Source: Callaeas wilsoni
Taxonomy: Eukaryota > Chordata > Aves > Passeriformes > Callaeidae
Assembly: GCA_013398955.1 (NCBI GenBank)
Contig: VWPU01004219.1
Span: 39,048 to 103,047 of the forward strand
Length of the DNA stretch: 64,000 nt
Reading direction: 5' to 3'
How positions within the stretch are numbered: the stretch's first letter is position 1; each line of letters opens with the position of its first letter. The translations under genes and the position numbers were made by a program. Shown here in pieces: positions 29,303 through 42,541 of the stretch. Below the pieces are notes generated by a model. It saw only the letters and a program-made list of their open reading frames with translations, did not search any database and was not told the origin of the DNA.

Positions 29303-29442
29303 GGAAGCGGCGCGTCCGACCGGTCCGGGCGGCGGGGCAGGGGGAGGGCCCAGCAAGGTGGGGCCACGCCGGCCGCGCTGGGGCCAACTGAGCCGAGCCG
29401 CGCCGCCCACCCGGTCCGGGGATCCCCCGGGAGCCCCAGCTG

Positions 29443-29466
29443 CGAACCGGAACCGAAATCGAAACC
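29443..29466 (-). promoter_or_regulatory. Second, tandem ISRE-like element of DHX58
   Basis: GAAATCGAAACC at 29455-29466 fits the GAAANNGAAAC core exactly. It is preceded by two GAACCG units, giving a run of GAA-type half-sites at 6-base spacing, the spacing at which IRF proteins bind cooperatively. It lies about 200 bases upstream of the DHX58 ATG and downstream of the KAT2A poly(A) signal. Confidence 0.65.
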
Positions 29467-29744
29467 GAGTGGAACTCCCACAGCACCCCCCCCGCACCCA
29501 GACGGCCCCTGCGCACCGGCCTGTCCGGGACCCCAGCGCAGCATCGTGCACCCCAAATAACCCCTGCACCCCAGTTCTGCTCAGTGCACCCCAGCTCATC
29601 CACGGGGATCTTCACACTCTCCCCATCCCGAGCTGTTCGTGTTCCCCTCCCCAACACAAACACCCCCCAGAACATCCCAGGTTGTCCCCCCGCCTACCAC
29701 GCTGGGGTGATCCCCAAGGATGGAGCTGGGTCTGCACAAGGACA

Positions 29745-29750
29745 TTTATT
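29745..29750 (-). terminator. KAT2A poly(A) signal (AATAAA)
   Basis: TTTATT on the plus strand gives AATAAA on the gene strand, about 855 bases past the KAT2A stop. It is only about 490 bases from the DHX58 start codon, so the two genes are closely packed in tandem. Confidence 0.75.
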
Positions 29751-30603
29751 TAAAAAAAAAAAAAATCAAACAAACCAACGAAACACCAGTTAAGTGGAAT
29801 GGGGGCAAGTGGGGGACAGGGAAAGGCGCGGGGAGCACAAGGAGGGGGGAGCAAGGGGGAAGACGAGCAGCGGTGGCTGCCAGCCAGAGCAGAGCAGGGA
29901 GCACAGGCCAGCACCGCACCGGGCAGCCACCATCCCTGGCACTCAGGGAGGCAGGACTGGGGCTGGCAGCTGCCCACCCCCCCAGCTGGCAGCAGGGGCA
30001 GGCAGGGAGGATGTACAGGCAGGGAAGGCAGACCTGCCCCGGGGGGAGGGAAGAGCTGACACAGGCAGCAGGAGCTGGGTGTGCAGGGCAGGGCCCCCCG
30101 CCCAGCAGAACCCTGGCCCAGGAGCAGCACCGCTGCGGGCAGCCGCAGGGCTGACCCCGCCGTACATTCAGTGTGAGGGGTAGGGGCTGCCTGTATGCGG
30201 ACGGAGCGGAAACCAAAGCACTTGTGTGCCCCTGCCCTGTCACAGGAGCCAGGGCAGAAGGCACGATCCCAGACAGGGGGGATGCACAGAGGTCAGGGTG
30301 CTCCCCCTCCCCAGGCAGAGGCAGGAGCTCAGTGCTGTCCCTGTCCTGGGCAGATCCTGTTGAGGCAGCTCCAGCCTCACCCCCATTCCCTAGGAGAGGC
30401 AGCCAGAGCACCTCAGGGATAAAAGCACCAGCCCCCCAGCTCCCGTGGCTCCCCAAAGAGGAAAGCCCAGCTCCCCAGGCTGCTCAGCAGCACCAATCCC
30501 TCCAGCAGCTCCTACCAACAGAGAGAGTGGGGCTGGATCCCACAGGAGCCCTGTCCCTCCCTTGTGAGGGCCGGTGGCCACAGCAGGTCTAAGGCCGGCC
30601 CCC

Positions 30604-36208
<5,605 letters not shown>

Positions 36209-37139
36209 GCCGGGCCCGGCGTGCGCTCCGCGCTCACTGCGCCTGCGCGCCGGGAACGCCGGGATCCGTAGTCCGCTGCGGCGGGGGAGGTGCGGTCGGT
36301 GCTCCCGGGACGGCGCTCCCGGGGCCGGTTCACGTCACCCGCTGTCCCGAACCGGAGCAGAGCTCCCACTCGGGCCTGCGGGCGGCGTGAACCGTCCAGA
36401 GAGGAGCGAGGTCCGGTCATGACGACCCACCGCGACAGCCCCTCACGGGGCGGTGCCGAGCCGTCGGTGTCCGGAGGAGCCCTCCCACCCCTCCGGTAAC
36501 CGGTACCGCGCCCGGTCCGGCGGCGTGATGCGCGCTCCGTACTCCGCGGACTCCCGCAAATATGGAGCACGGTCACGCCCTCTTCTCCAAATGTGGTGCG
36601 GGACCCGCCCTCCGCCTCCTCACAGCGGGCGCGGGGTGCGGCCAAGCGCCCAGCATGGAGCGCGGCCGCGCCTCCTGACCGGCACCAAGGAACCGGCTCC
36701 GCCCGCATGGCCATTTATGAGAGGCCCGGCCCACTTTCTCCGTTGGGGGCGCGGCTTAGCGTCGGGCTGGGGCGCGGAGCTGCCGGCAGCGTCTGGAAGG
36801 TGCCAGCATTGGCAGAGGGGCACGGCGCGGGGAGCACGGGCACCGCGCGGGAGTGTCCCAGCACCATCCCAAAGATGGGAGTCAGGTGTCCGAAGGCTAC
36901 CTAGGGGAATGCTCAGGACCTCCCGGGGATTCTCAGTGCTGCACATGGCCTGGAGCCCCTCGCCCAACCTCCTCTGCCGGGACAGAGCTGGGGAAAGGTG
37001 CCAGGGACATGCCCTGTGCCAGCACAGCCCCATTCTCCACCCTGCCATCGCTCTGCGTGGGCATACGCAGGAGCGTTGCAAAGCACAGGGCTGGGCAAGA
37101 CCAGAAACACTGAAACTACACAAATAAAAGTTAGGAATA
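36209..37139. promoter_or_regulatory. KAT2A CpG-island promoter and spacer
   Basis: CpG density is high from about 36.1 to 36.85 kb, covering KAT2A exon 1 and its upstream flank. At about 36260-36275 the plus strand carries GGGATCCGTAGT, resembling the reverse of the ZNF143 site. Beyond 36.9 kb composition falls and the sequence runs into the 3' flank of the heat-shock gene. Plus-strand ORFs here show no family similarity. A plus-strand AATAAA at 37123-37128 could end an unrecognised transcript. Confidence 0.6.
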
Positions 37140-37145
37140 TTTATT
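37140..37145 (-). terminator. Poly(A) signal of the minus-strand sHSP gene
   Basis: TTTATT on the plus strand is AATAAA on the minus strand, 132 bases downstream of the stop codon of the heat-shock gene. Confidence 0.8.
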
Positions 37146-37276
37146 ACATATCAAAAAAGCTGCATGTTTTGGGCAGACACCACCCTCCGGGCCATCGTGC
37201 AGTCCCAGCGCGGTCCCGCTCTGTGGCCAGCAGCTGCCCCCGTAGCCAGGCTCAGCCTGGCCCCCGTTGCTCCTCT

Positions 37277-37885
37277 TCACGCCTTGGCCCGCTCGGCTCC
37301 CTCCTCAGTGCTGCCAGCTGGCTGTGCCACCGCCGGCCCCATCTGGATGGGCACGTTCCTCTCCGGGACAGCCGGCAGTGCCAGCCTGGGGGCCTCGATG
37401 CGGAGCTGCCCTTCCTTAGACAGGGAGCAGGTCAGCGCTTCGGCGTCCACCTCCTCGGGCACGTCCCACTCCCGCTTCAGCACCTCGTACTTGTAGGAGA
37501 AGGAGCCCTTCTCGTCTGTGCTCTGCGTCTCCTTCTGCCCCACCAGCACCACCTTCCTGCCCACCACCTTCACCGACAGCTGCTCGGGCGCAAAGTCCTT
37601 CACGTCCTGGCAGACAGAGAAGCCATCCCCAGAGCCCTGGGTGAGGGCTGCGCTGGTGCTGGACGCGCGGTCCGCGGCGATGCCGAGCCGGCTGGGGCTG
37701 CTCCCGCTGGTCAGGTACTGCTCGACGCTGCTCATGAACTCCCGAGCCCTCTCCATCTCCAGCCGCATCTCCCGCTCCAGCTCGGCGAAGAGGGTGCCTG
37801 GATGTGGCCAGAGGGTGCGCACGGGTCCCAGCCACGGGAACAGTGAGCTGGACATGGGCGGCATAAAGTGCAGGCGGCAAAGCAT
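37277..37885 (-). CDS. Small heat-shock protein, HSP25/HSP30-like
   Basis: ATP-independent holdase chaperone of the alpha-crystallin family. A single intronless ORF of 202 residues starts at the conserved MLCR of non-mammalian HSP30-type proteins. A hydrophobic aromatic N-terminal arm (FPWLGPVRTLWP) is followed by a charged stretch, then the alpha-crystallin domain at about 87-166, then VPI in a C-terminal IxI/V-like anchor (about 178-180). It lies beside KAT2A, where mammals have HSPB9, and faces away from a close paralogue on the plus strand. The upstream region has a TATA-like GATAAAA and a perfect three-unit heat-shock element, so heat induction through HSF is likely. Much of the domain is nearly identical at DNA level to the paralogue. 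I am sure of the family. Chicken HSP25 is the probable counterpart, but the exact orthologue name is inferred. Confidence 0.95.
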   Translation of the reverse strand: MLCRLHFMPPMSSSLFPWLGPVRTLWPHPGTLFAELEREMRLEMERAREFMSSVEQYLTSGSSPSRLGIAADRASSTSAALTQGSGDGFSVCQDVKDFAPEQLSVKVVGRKVVLVGQKETQSTDEKGSFSYKYEVLKREWDVPEEVDAEALTCSLSKEGQLRIEAPRLALPAVPERNVPIQMGPAVAQPAGSTEEGAERAKA

Positions 37886-37976
37886 CTCTGCTCCCAGCGA
37901 GTGCTCCTGGCTGTGCTGCAGCTCTGCTCGGTGCAGTGGCTGGAGCGGTGCTGGGCTGGGGTAGGGGAGCAGTGGA

Positions 37977-37983
37977 TTTTATC
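37977..37983 (-). promoter_or_regulatory. TATA-like box of the minus-strand sHSP gene
   Basis: The minus strand reads GATAAAA about 92 bases upstream of the ATG, which leaves a short leader. It sits about 25 bases downstream of the heat-shock element, a usual heat-shock promoter arrangement. Confidence 0.55.
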
Positions 37984-38007
37984 CTCTCCTGCCCAGGGGT
38001 GTGTCCC

Positions 38008-38020
38008 TTCCAGAACGTTC
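38008..38020 (-). promoter_or_regulatory. Perfect heat-shock element
   Basis: TTCCAGAACGTTC contains three inverted 5-base units (TTCnnGAAnnTTC) with no mismatch, the binding pattern of an HSF trimer. It is 123 bases upstream of the minus-strand gene and over 900 bases from the plus-strand gene. Confidence 0.85.
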
Positions 38021-38694
38021 TCTCCCCACGCACCCTCCTGGAGCCATCGCCTATTTTTGAGAGGCTGATTATCCACCAGCCAAAATAGCAGCGCCTGTTT
38101 CTGGGGACAAGTCACATGCCACAAATAGGGAGCCACAGTCACTGCTGTGAGCTCAGGTTTCTGCAGAGCCATCATGATGCGGCAGGGCCCATGAGGCCAT
38201 GGCCGGGGGGCTACAGAACCCTTCCCTGCCCCCCCCCCACGGCGGCTCACTGGAGCCAGGCTCCACTGTGCCGGGAGCTCATCGCTTCTGCCAGTACAGG
38301 GACAGTCCCACCCCCAAAGCACATGTCCCATATCATCTGCTGCCAGGCACTTCTTGCACTTTCTGGGACCCCTCTCCTTGTTGGCCACCCCCATCCTGTC
38401 CTGACCCCTCAGCACCCCACTGTGCACCTCACCTGGTCATGGGCCCACGGGCTGACTTCTGGTCTCACCTGAGGGGACCTCCCTGGGCACAGATGGGGGG
38501 AAAAGGGCCACAGCTGAGGCGGGGGGGGGGGAGGCAGGGTGGAGATGAGCCCGCACTTGGTGCCTGGGAAATGCAAAGGGCACAGATTTTTGGCAAGGGT
38601 GGCTCAGGCATCCCGCTCGGAGGCTGAGGTGATGCTGCTAATTATAAGCCAGGAGAGCAGAGCTGTAAGAGTCAGGGCGAAGGTATGCTGGGCA

Positions 38695-38702
38695 CGACGT
38701 CA
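38695..38702 (+). promoter_or_regulatory. CRE-like site upstream of plus-strand sHSP gene
   Basis: CGACGTCA differs by one base from the palindromic CRE TGACGTCA. With the better site at 38780 it forms a pair of CREB/CREM/ATF-type motifs upstream of the gene. Confidence 0.45.
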
Positions 38703-38779
38703 GCGATGCCGCTCCTCACGGGTGAGTAACAAGAATGAGCTGGAACGGGCTGGAAAGAGCTGAGCTCTTCTCCCGCGGC

Positions 38780-38787
38780 TGACGTAA
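38780..38787 (+). promoter_or_regulatory. CRE/ATF site (TGACGTAA)
   Basis: TGACGTAA is a recognised CRE variant, about 35 bases upstream of the TATA-like box. CREM-driven genes expressed in male germ cells often have this layout, and mammalian HSPB9 is testis-enriched. The link to this gene is inference. Confidence 0.5.
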
Positions 38788-38821
38788 TGTGCGGGACAAG
38801 GCCACGCCTCCAGGGAATGGG

Positions 38822-38829
38822 AATAAAAG
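38822..38829 (+). promoter_or_regulatory. TATA-like box of the plus-strand sHSP gene
   Basis: AATAAAAG lies about 115 bases upstream of the ATG. Transcription would start near 38850, so the leader would include the CAG repeat. Confidence 0.5.
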
Positions 38830-38883
38830 CCTCGGACGGCAGCAGCGGGGCAGAACGCTTCCAGCCCACTGGAAAGGGGACAG

Positions 38884-38885
<2 letters not shown>

Positions 38886-38915
<30 letters not shown>

Positions 38916-38939
38916 CAGCAGCACAGCAGCAGCAGCAGC
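38886..38939 (+). repeat. CAG triplet repeat in the 5' leader
   Basis: An array of AGC/CAG triplets, about ten uninterrupted and then broken twice by an extra CA, ends directly at the start codon of the plus-strand heat-shock gene. It is probably transcribed as 5' UTR and is untranslated in the annotated frame. Confidence 0.9.
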
Positions 38940-38940
38940 G

Positions 38941-39525
38941 ATGCTTTGCCGGATGCACCTCGCACCATTCGCCTCCAGCTCCCTGGCCAGCCGGCTGGGC
39001 ACAGTGAGGACCCTCTGGCCACACGCAGAGACCATCTTCACCGAGCTGCAGCAGGAGATGGAGAAAGCTCGGGAGTTCATGAGCAGCTTCGAGCAGCTCC
39101 TGAGCAACCACGGAGCCATCGCCGAGGAGCACACCCCGAGCACCAGCATGACCCTGACCCAGGGCTCTGGGGATGGCTTCTCTGTCTGCCAGGATGTCAA
39201 GAACTTCACTCCCGAGCAGCTGTCGGTGAAGGTGGTGGGCAGGAAGGTGGTGCTGGTGGGGCAGAAGGAGACGCAGAATGTTGACGAGAAGGGCTCCTTT
39301 TCCTACAAGTACGAGGTGCTGAAGCGGGAGTGGGACGTGCCCGAGGAGGTGGACGCCGAAGCGCTGACCTGCTCCCTGTCTAAGGAAGGGCAGCTCCGCA
39401 TCGAGGCCCCCAAGCTGGCACTGCCGGCCGCTCCTGAGAGGAACGTGCCCATCCAGGTCAGCCCTGCTGCCCCACAGATCGGAGCAGCTTCTGAGGATGG
39501 AGCCACCAACAAAGCCCAGATGTAA
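38941..39525 (+). CDS. Small heat-shock protein, HSPB9-position paralogue
   Basis: Intronless ORF of 194 residues, an alpha-crystallin-family chaperone closely related to the minus-strand gene 1 kb away. It begins MLCRMH and has a shorter N-terminal region, an alpha-crystallin domain at about 78-157, and PERNVPIQ near the end. Its plus orientation between minus-strand KAT2A and RAB5C matches my recollection of human HSPB9, so the symbol rests on synteny and family; the sequence resembles HSP25/HSP30 of non-mammals more than mammalian HSPB9. N and C termini diverge from the paralogue while the domain core is almost identical at DNA level. The promoter has CRE-like sites and a TATA-like box, but I saw no full heat-shock element nearby. 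AATAAA follows the stop by about 125 bases. Confidence 0.94.
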   Translation: MLCRMHLAPFASSSLASRLGTVRTLWPHAETIFTELQQEMEKAREFMSSFEQLLSNHGAIAEEHTPSTSMTLTQGSGDGFSVCQDVKNFTPEQLSVKVVGRKVVLVGQKETQNVDEKGSFSYKYEVLKREWDVPEEVDAEALTCSLSKEGQLRIEAPKLALPAAPERNVPIQVSPAAPQIGAASEDGATNKAQM

Positions 39526-39650
39526 CAGGATGGGACCTGACGGCCACGGCAGGACCGGAGCAGACAGGAGCGAGTCTCGGGTTTAAGCCCAGACAAGCTT
39601 CATCGGCAATGATGTCATTTTTTTCACTATACTGGAATGGTTTTGTATCC

Positions 39651-39656
39651 AATAAA
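39651..39656 (+). terminator. Poly(A) signal of the plus-strand sHSP gene
   Basis: AATAAA lies 125 bases after the stop codon. A T/GT-rich stretch (CTTGTGTTCTCTGGGTGTTG) follows, as expected downstream of a cleavage site. Confidence 0.85.
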
Positions 39657-39679
39657 AATACTTTTGCATTGAATCTGCT

Positions 39680-41500
39680 TGTGTTCTCTGGGTGTTGACT
39701 GATGGGGAGGCTGCACCCTACTCTTGGTGCCAGAGCAGCTGGATGCACAGAGAGGGAAGAACCTCTCTTGCTTCTCAGGGCAGCACAAAATGGGGCCAGA
39801 CAGCAGACCCAGAGGGTTCTGTGACAGAGGGGAGGGGATCTAGGAGCACCGGCTGCCAGGGGAGGGAGGCAGGCAGGCAGGGCAGTCCCACTCACCTGTA
39901 CAGGAGCAGCAGGGGTGCCCTCCTACTGCTGTCAGCATCATCTCCAGATCCACAACTGCAGCCAATACCCATCCCCACAGAATGGGGAGGGAACCACAGC
40001 GGGCTGCCTGGCTGGGTGTGGTGTGATGCTGTCATACCCACACTTTCCCTTTCCCAACTTGGCAAGGGGCTGCTGGAGTCCACCCTGAGCTTCCAGCAGC
40101 AGGGAGGGAAAAGCCCAACCCCGGGTGCGGTGCGTAACCACCACAAACAGCCGCGCTCAGGCCCAGGCAGGCAGCAAGTGTGTGGGCAGGCAGCAGGTAT
40201 GCAGGCAGGAGCGCCTGTTTGTGCTAAAGCCGCCCTGAGATCAGACAGCCCATTGCCCAGACACACCAGGAACAGCAGCAGGCCCCCAGCCTCGATACTG
40301 AGCCCCTGAGCACCTGCTCTGACAAGCAGCAAGACCCTCCTTAGGGCATCACAGGTGCCTTCACAAAGACCCCAAGTCCAGGAAGAAACCAGGCACCCAA
40401 GGAGAGGAGCCAGCAGATGGCATCAGCACCGCACACAGTGTCCCCAGAATTATTCCGAGTGGCATCAAGGAAGCCCTTCTTCAACTGGTCCACCTCTGGC
40501 TGCCTGGGGAAACCAGCAGCATCAGTCCACCCCACACTGTAAGCACTGGGTGATCCCACAGAGGTCCTGAGCTCCTCCAGCAGGTAAGCAGCCCAGGCAC
40601 AAGCAGCACCCCACATGAGTGAGGTGTACTGGGGGCCACTGGAGCCCACACACCACAGGCAGCCCAGGCTCGAGCTTGACCCCAGGCACTCCATCACCAA
40701 GTCACTCCAGACCCTTCCTGCCTCCAGTATTTTAAGGAAATCCAGCATGAGGACAGCCTTGGATAGCTGATGAAGGGCACACAAACCGAGACTGTTCATG
40801 CAACTCTATTCACAGCTCTCCTGTGACTGAGACTCTTGCAGTCCCTCAGCTGAGGGGGGGCAACGGGTTCCAAATGCAGCACATCTCCAATCCTCAGCCT
40901 CTCCTGAGCACGAACGGTGCTGCCCGCAGCACTCGAGAGAGGGATGGAGCTGCAAGGGGCTGCTCCTTCTTCCATATTGACTCCAGGTCTCAGCTGTGGG
41001 TGTTGGGGTCTCATAGTCCATGCAGCAGTGACAGGAGAGCAGCATCTTCCAAGGCCATCATGCTCCAGAGGCAGAGGCATTGTGTTCATAAACTCTGGAG
41101 CACCATCTCAAGCCTGCTCCATTGTAGAGCTGAACTCCTCTGGGCACTGCTCCCCCACCTCTTCCCAACTTGCATTGTAGAGTTTCCCCAGAAGTATCAG
41201 GCAAGGAATAATTCCCACAATTTCCCTCAAGCTTCCTTGAGGAAGCCAAGTGAAGCAGTTTGGGACAGGACACTGGAGATAAGTCAACACCAGCAGCATC
41301 ACTGTGAGGAGAGCAGCTGTGCAGGAGCAGCTGCACAGCCCAAGCTCAGGAGCCCCATTTCTCCCTCTTCAGGAAGGAAGGGCCCCATTTCCCTACCAAG
41401 GTGTGGGACATACCAGGAGCAGCCCAGCACAGCTCAGCCTCCACCAGAACTGTTGTGCTCAGGTCCAGTCCCTGCTGCATTAAGAAACATGAACATTGTT
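39680..41500. other. Intergenic DNA between sHSP gene and RAB5C 3' end
   Basis: No exon, RNA gene or clear repeat is recognised here. A 152-codon minus-strand frame at 40341-40799 has no recognisable domain and no supporting signals, so it is not called. Confidence 0.55.
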
Positions 41501-41509
41501 GTTATGATA

Positions 41510-42541
41510 GGTTTATAAAAATTTTGTTTTAATCACACAAAACTGAAGTTTGTGATGAAGACTAAGTCAACAGTTCCTCTTAAATACCAGGATGCATAAG
41601 ACACTGCATTAGGCACTAGGCAGCAGCCAACATCAGTTAGAGTCTGGCAACAGAAGCCATTTAATACCTCCCTTCATTCTTTGTGGAATTACAGGCTTTT
41701 GCAATACATGTCATTCCCACTGACAGGTTATCCAAGGTTTCCCCCACCCCACCTCTGTACATCAGCAAACCTTGTGTATTCCCACCAGAGCAGGGTTAAC
41801 AATATTAGTGGCATCACAACCATCAAGAAAAGGACAAATTTCTATACAAGATTTTTTTGCAAAATTTGCAACAGGATTAGTGCATTATGACAGAACCGAG
41901 AGAAAAGAAGAGTTGGCATGCTGGAGTCCAACACAAAGAAAGACAACAGGCAGCTCGTTGGATGTACTATATTGACAAGATACTGATTGGTTACATGGAG
42001 AAACATACAATACAAAATACAGAAGAAACCAGTTTTGCTTCCCTCTGCCCCACCCCAAATACTCATCATTGATTTGGTCAATAAGTGGCCCAAGAGCCGG
42101 AGTTTGTCTCTAATGCTACAGTTTAGTGGTTGTTCTGGGCGCATCGTACGGGATCAGCCTCAGCTCTTACAGACAGGGAACTTTAAACACGTGTCCCAAT
42201 ATCCCTTTGTTTCCCATAGTGAACTACAGTGCTGTGGGACCTGGGTGCTGCTGGCCTCACCCGCGGGACGGCCACGCTGGCTGGGCAGACACCAGGTCCT
42301 GCATCCACCACCACCAGGAAGAGGGAAGAGCAGAAGTTCATATATTAAAAAAGTGACTTAAGACTTAGAATTGAATTAGTATTTGTACAGAAAGGTGCAG
42401 GTGGAAGAACTCCCTCCAGCCTATGATCAGAAAGGGATGGAGAATCACAGCGGCGCCGGCAGCAGCCGCCCTACGGTAAGTGCGATCGTTAGCGTGGGTT
42501 CCAGTCACGTCCTCCAAGGGCTCGCGGGCCGGAGCAGCTGC
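41510..42541 (-). other. RAB5C 3' untranslated region
   Basis: This is roughly 1 kb of AT-rich, non-repetitive sequence between the RAB5C stop and the candidate poly(A) signals. No ORF of interest is present. The right 3' end is uncertain because the hexamers are variants. Confidence 0.55.
41528..41533 (-). terminator. Candidate RAB5C poly(A) signal (ATTAAA)
   Basis: The minus strand reads ATTAAA about 1 kb past the RAB5C stop, with a TATAAA variant a few bases further downstream. The sequence from here to the stop codon is AT-richer than its surroundings, as in long conserved 3' UTRs. Confidence 0.5.

Larger units (their letters stand above)
29255..30603. other. DHX58 promoter and KAT2A 3' UTR
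   Basis: This gap has two parts. From 29255 to about 29740 lies the GC-rich, apparently TATA-less DHX58 promoter with two ISRE-like elements. From about 29745 to 30603 lies the 3' untranslated region of KAT2A. A run of A on the plus strand (T on the gene strand) starts at about 29752. Open frames here are not coding. Confidence 0.7.
37886..38940. other. Divergent intergenic region between sHSP genes
   Basis: This 1,055-base spacer separates the two head-to-head start codons and holds both promoters. The heat-shock element and TATA-like box of the left gene lie at 37.97-38.02 kb. CRE-like sites, a TATA-like box and the CAG-repeat leader of the right gene lie at 38.69-38.94 kb. A G-run of about 13 bases occurs at 38520-38532. 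No coding exon is visible. Confidence 0.75.

Noticed and set aside
36453..37127. 224-codon plus-strand ORF upstream of KAT2A
   Set aside because: It falls in the CpG-island promoter and spacer. The translation is low-complexity and matches no family I know.
38716..39132. Poly-Leu and poly-Ala ORFs antisense to, or in other frames of, the plus-strand heat-shock gene
   Set aside because: They are translations of the CAG repeat and of the shadow strand of the real gene.
40341..40799. 152-codon minus-strand ORF between the heat-shock gene and RAB5C
   Set aside because: No recognisable domain, no splice or promoter context, and length expected by chance in this composition.
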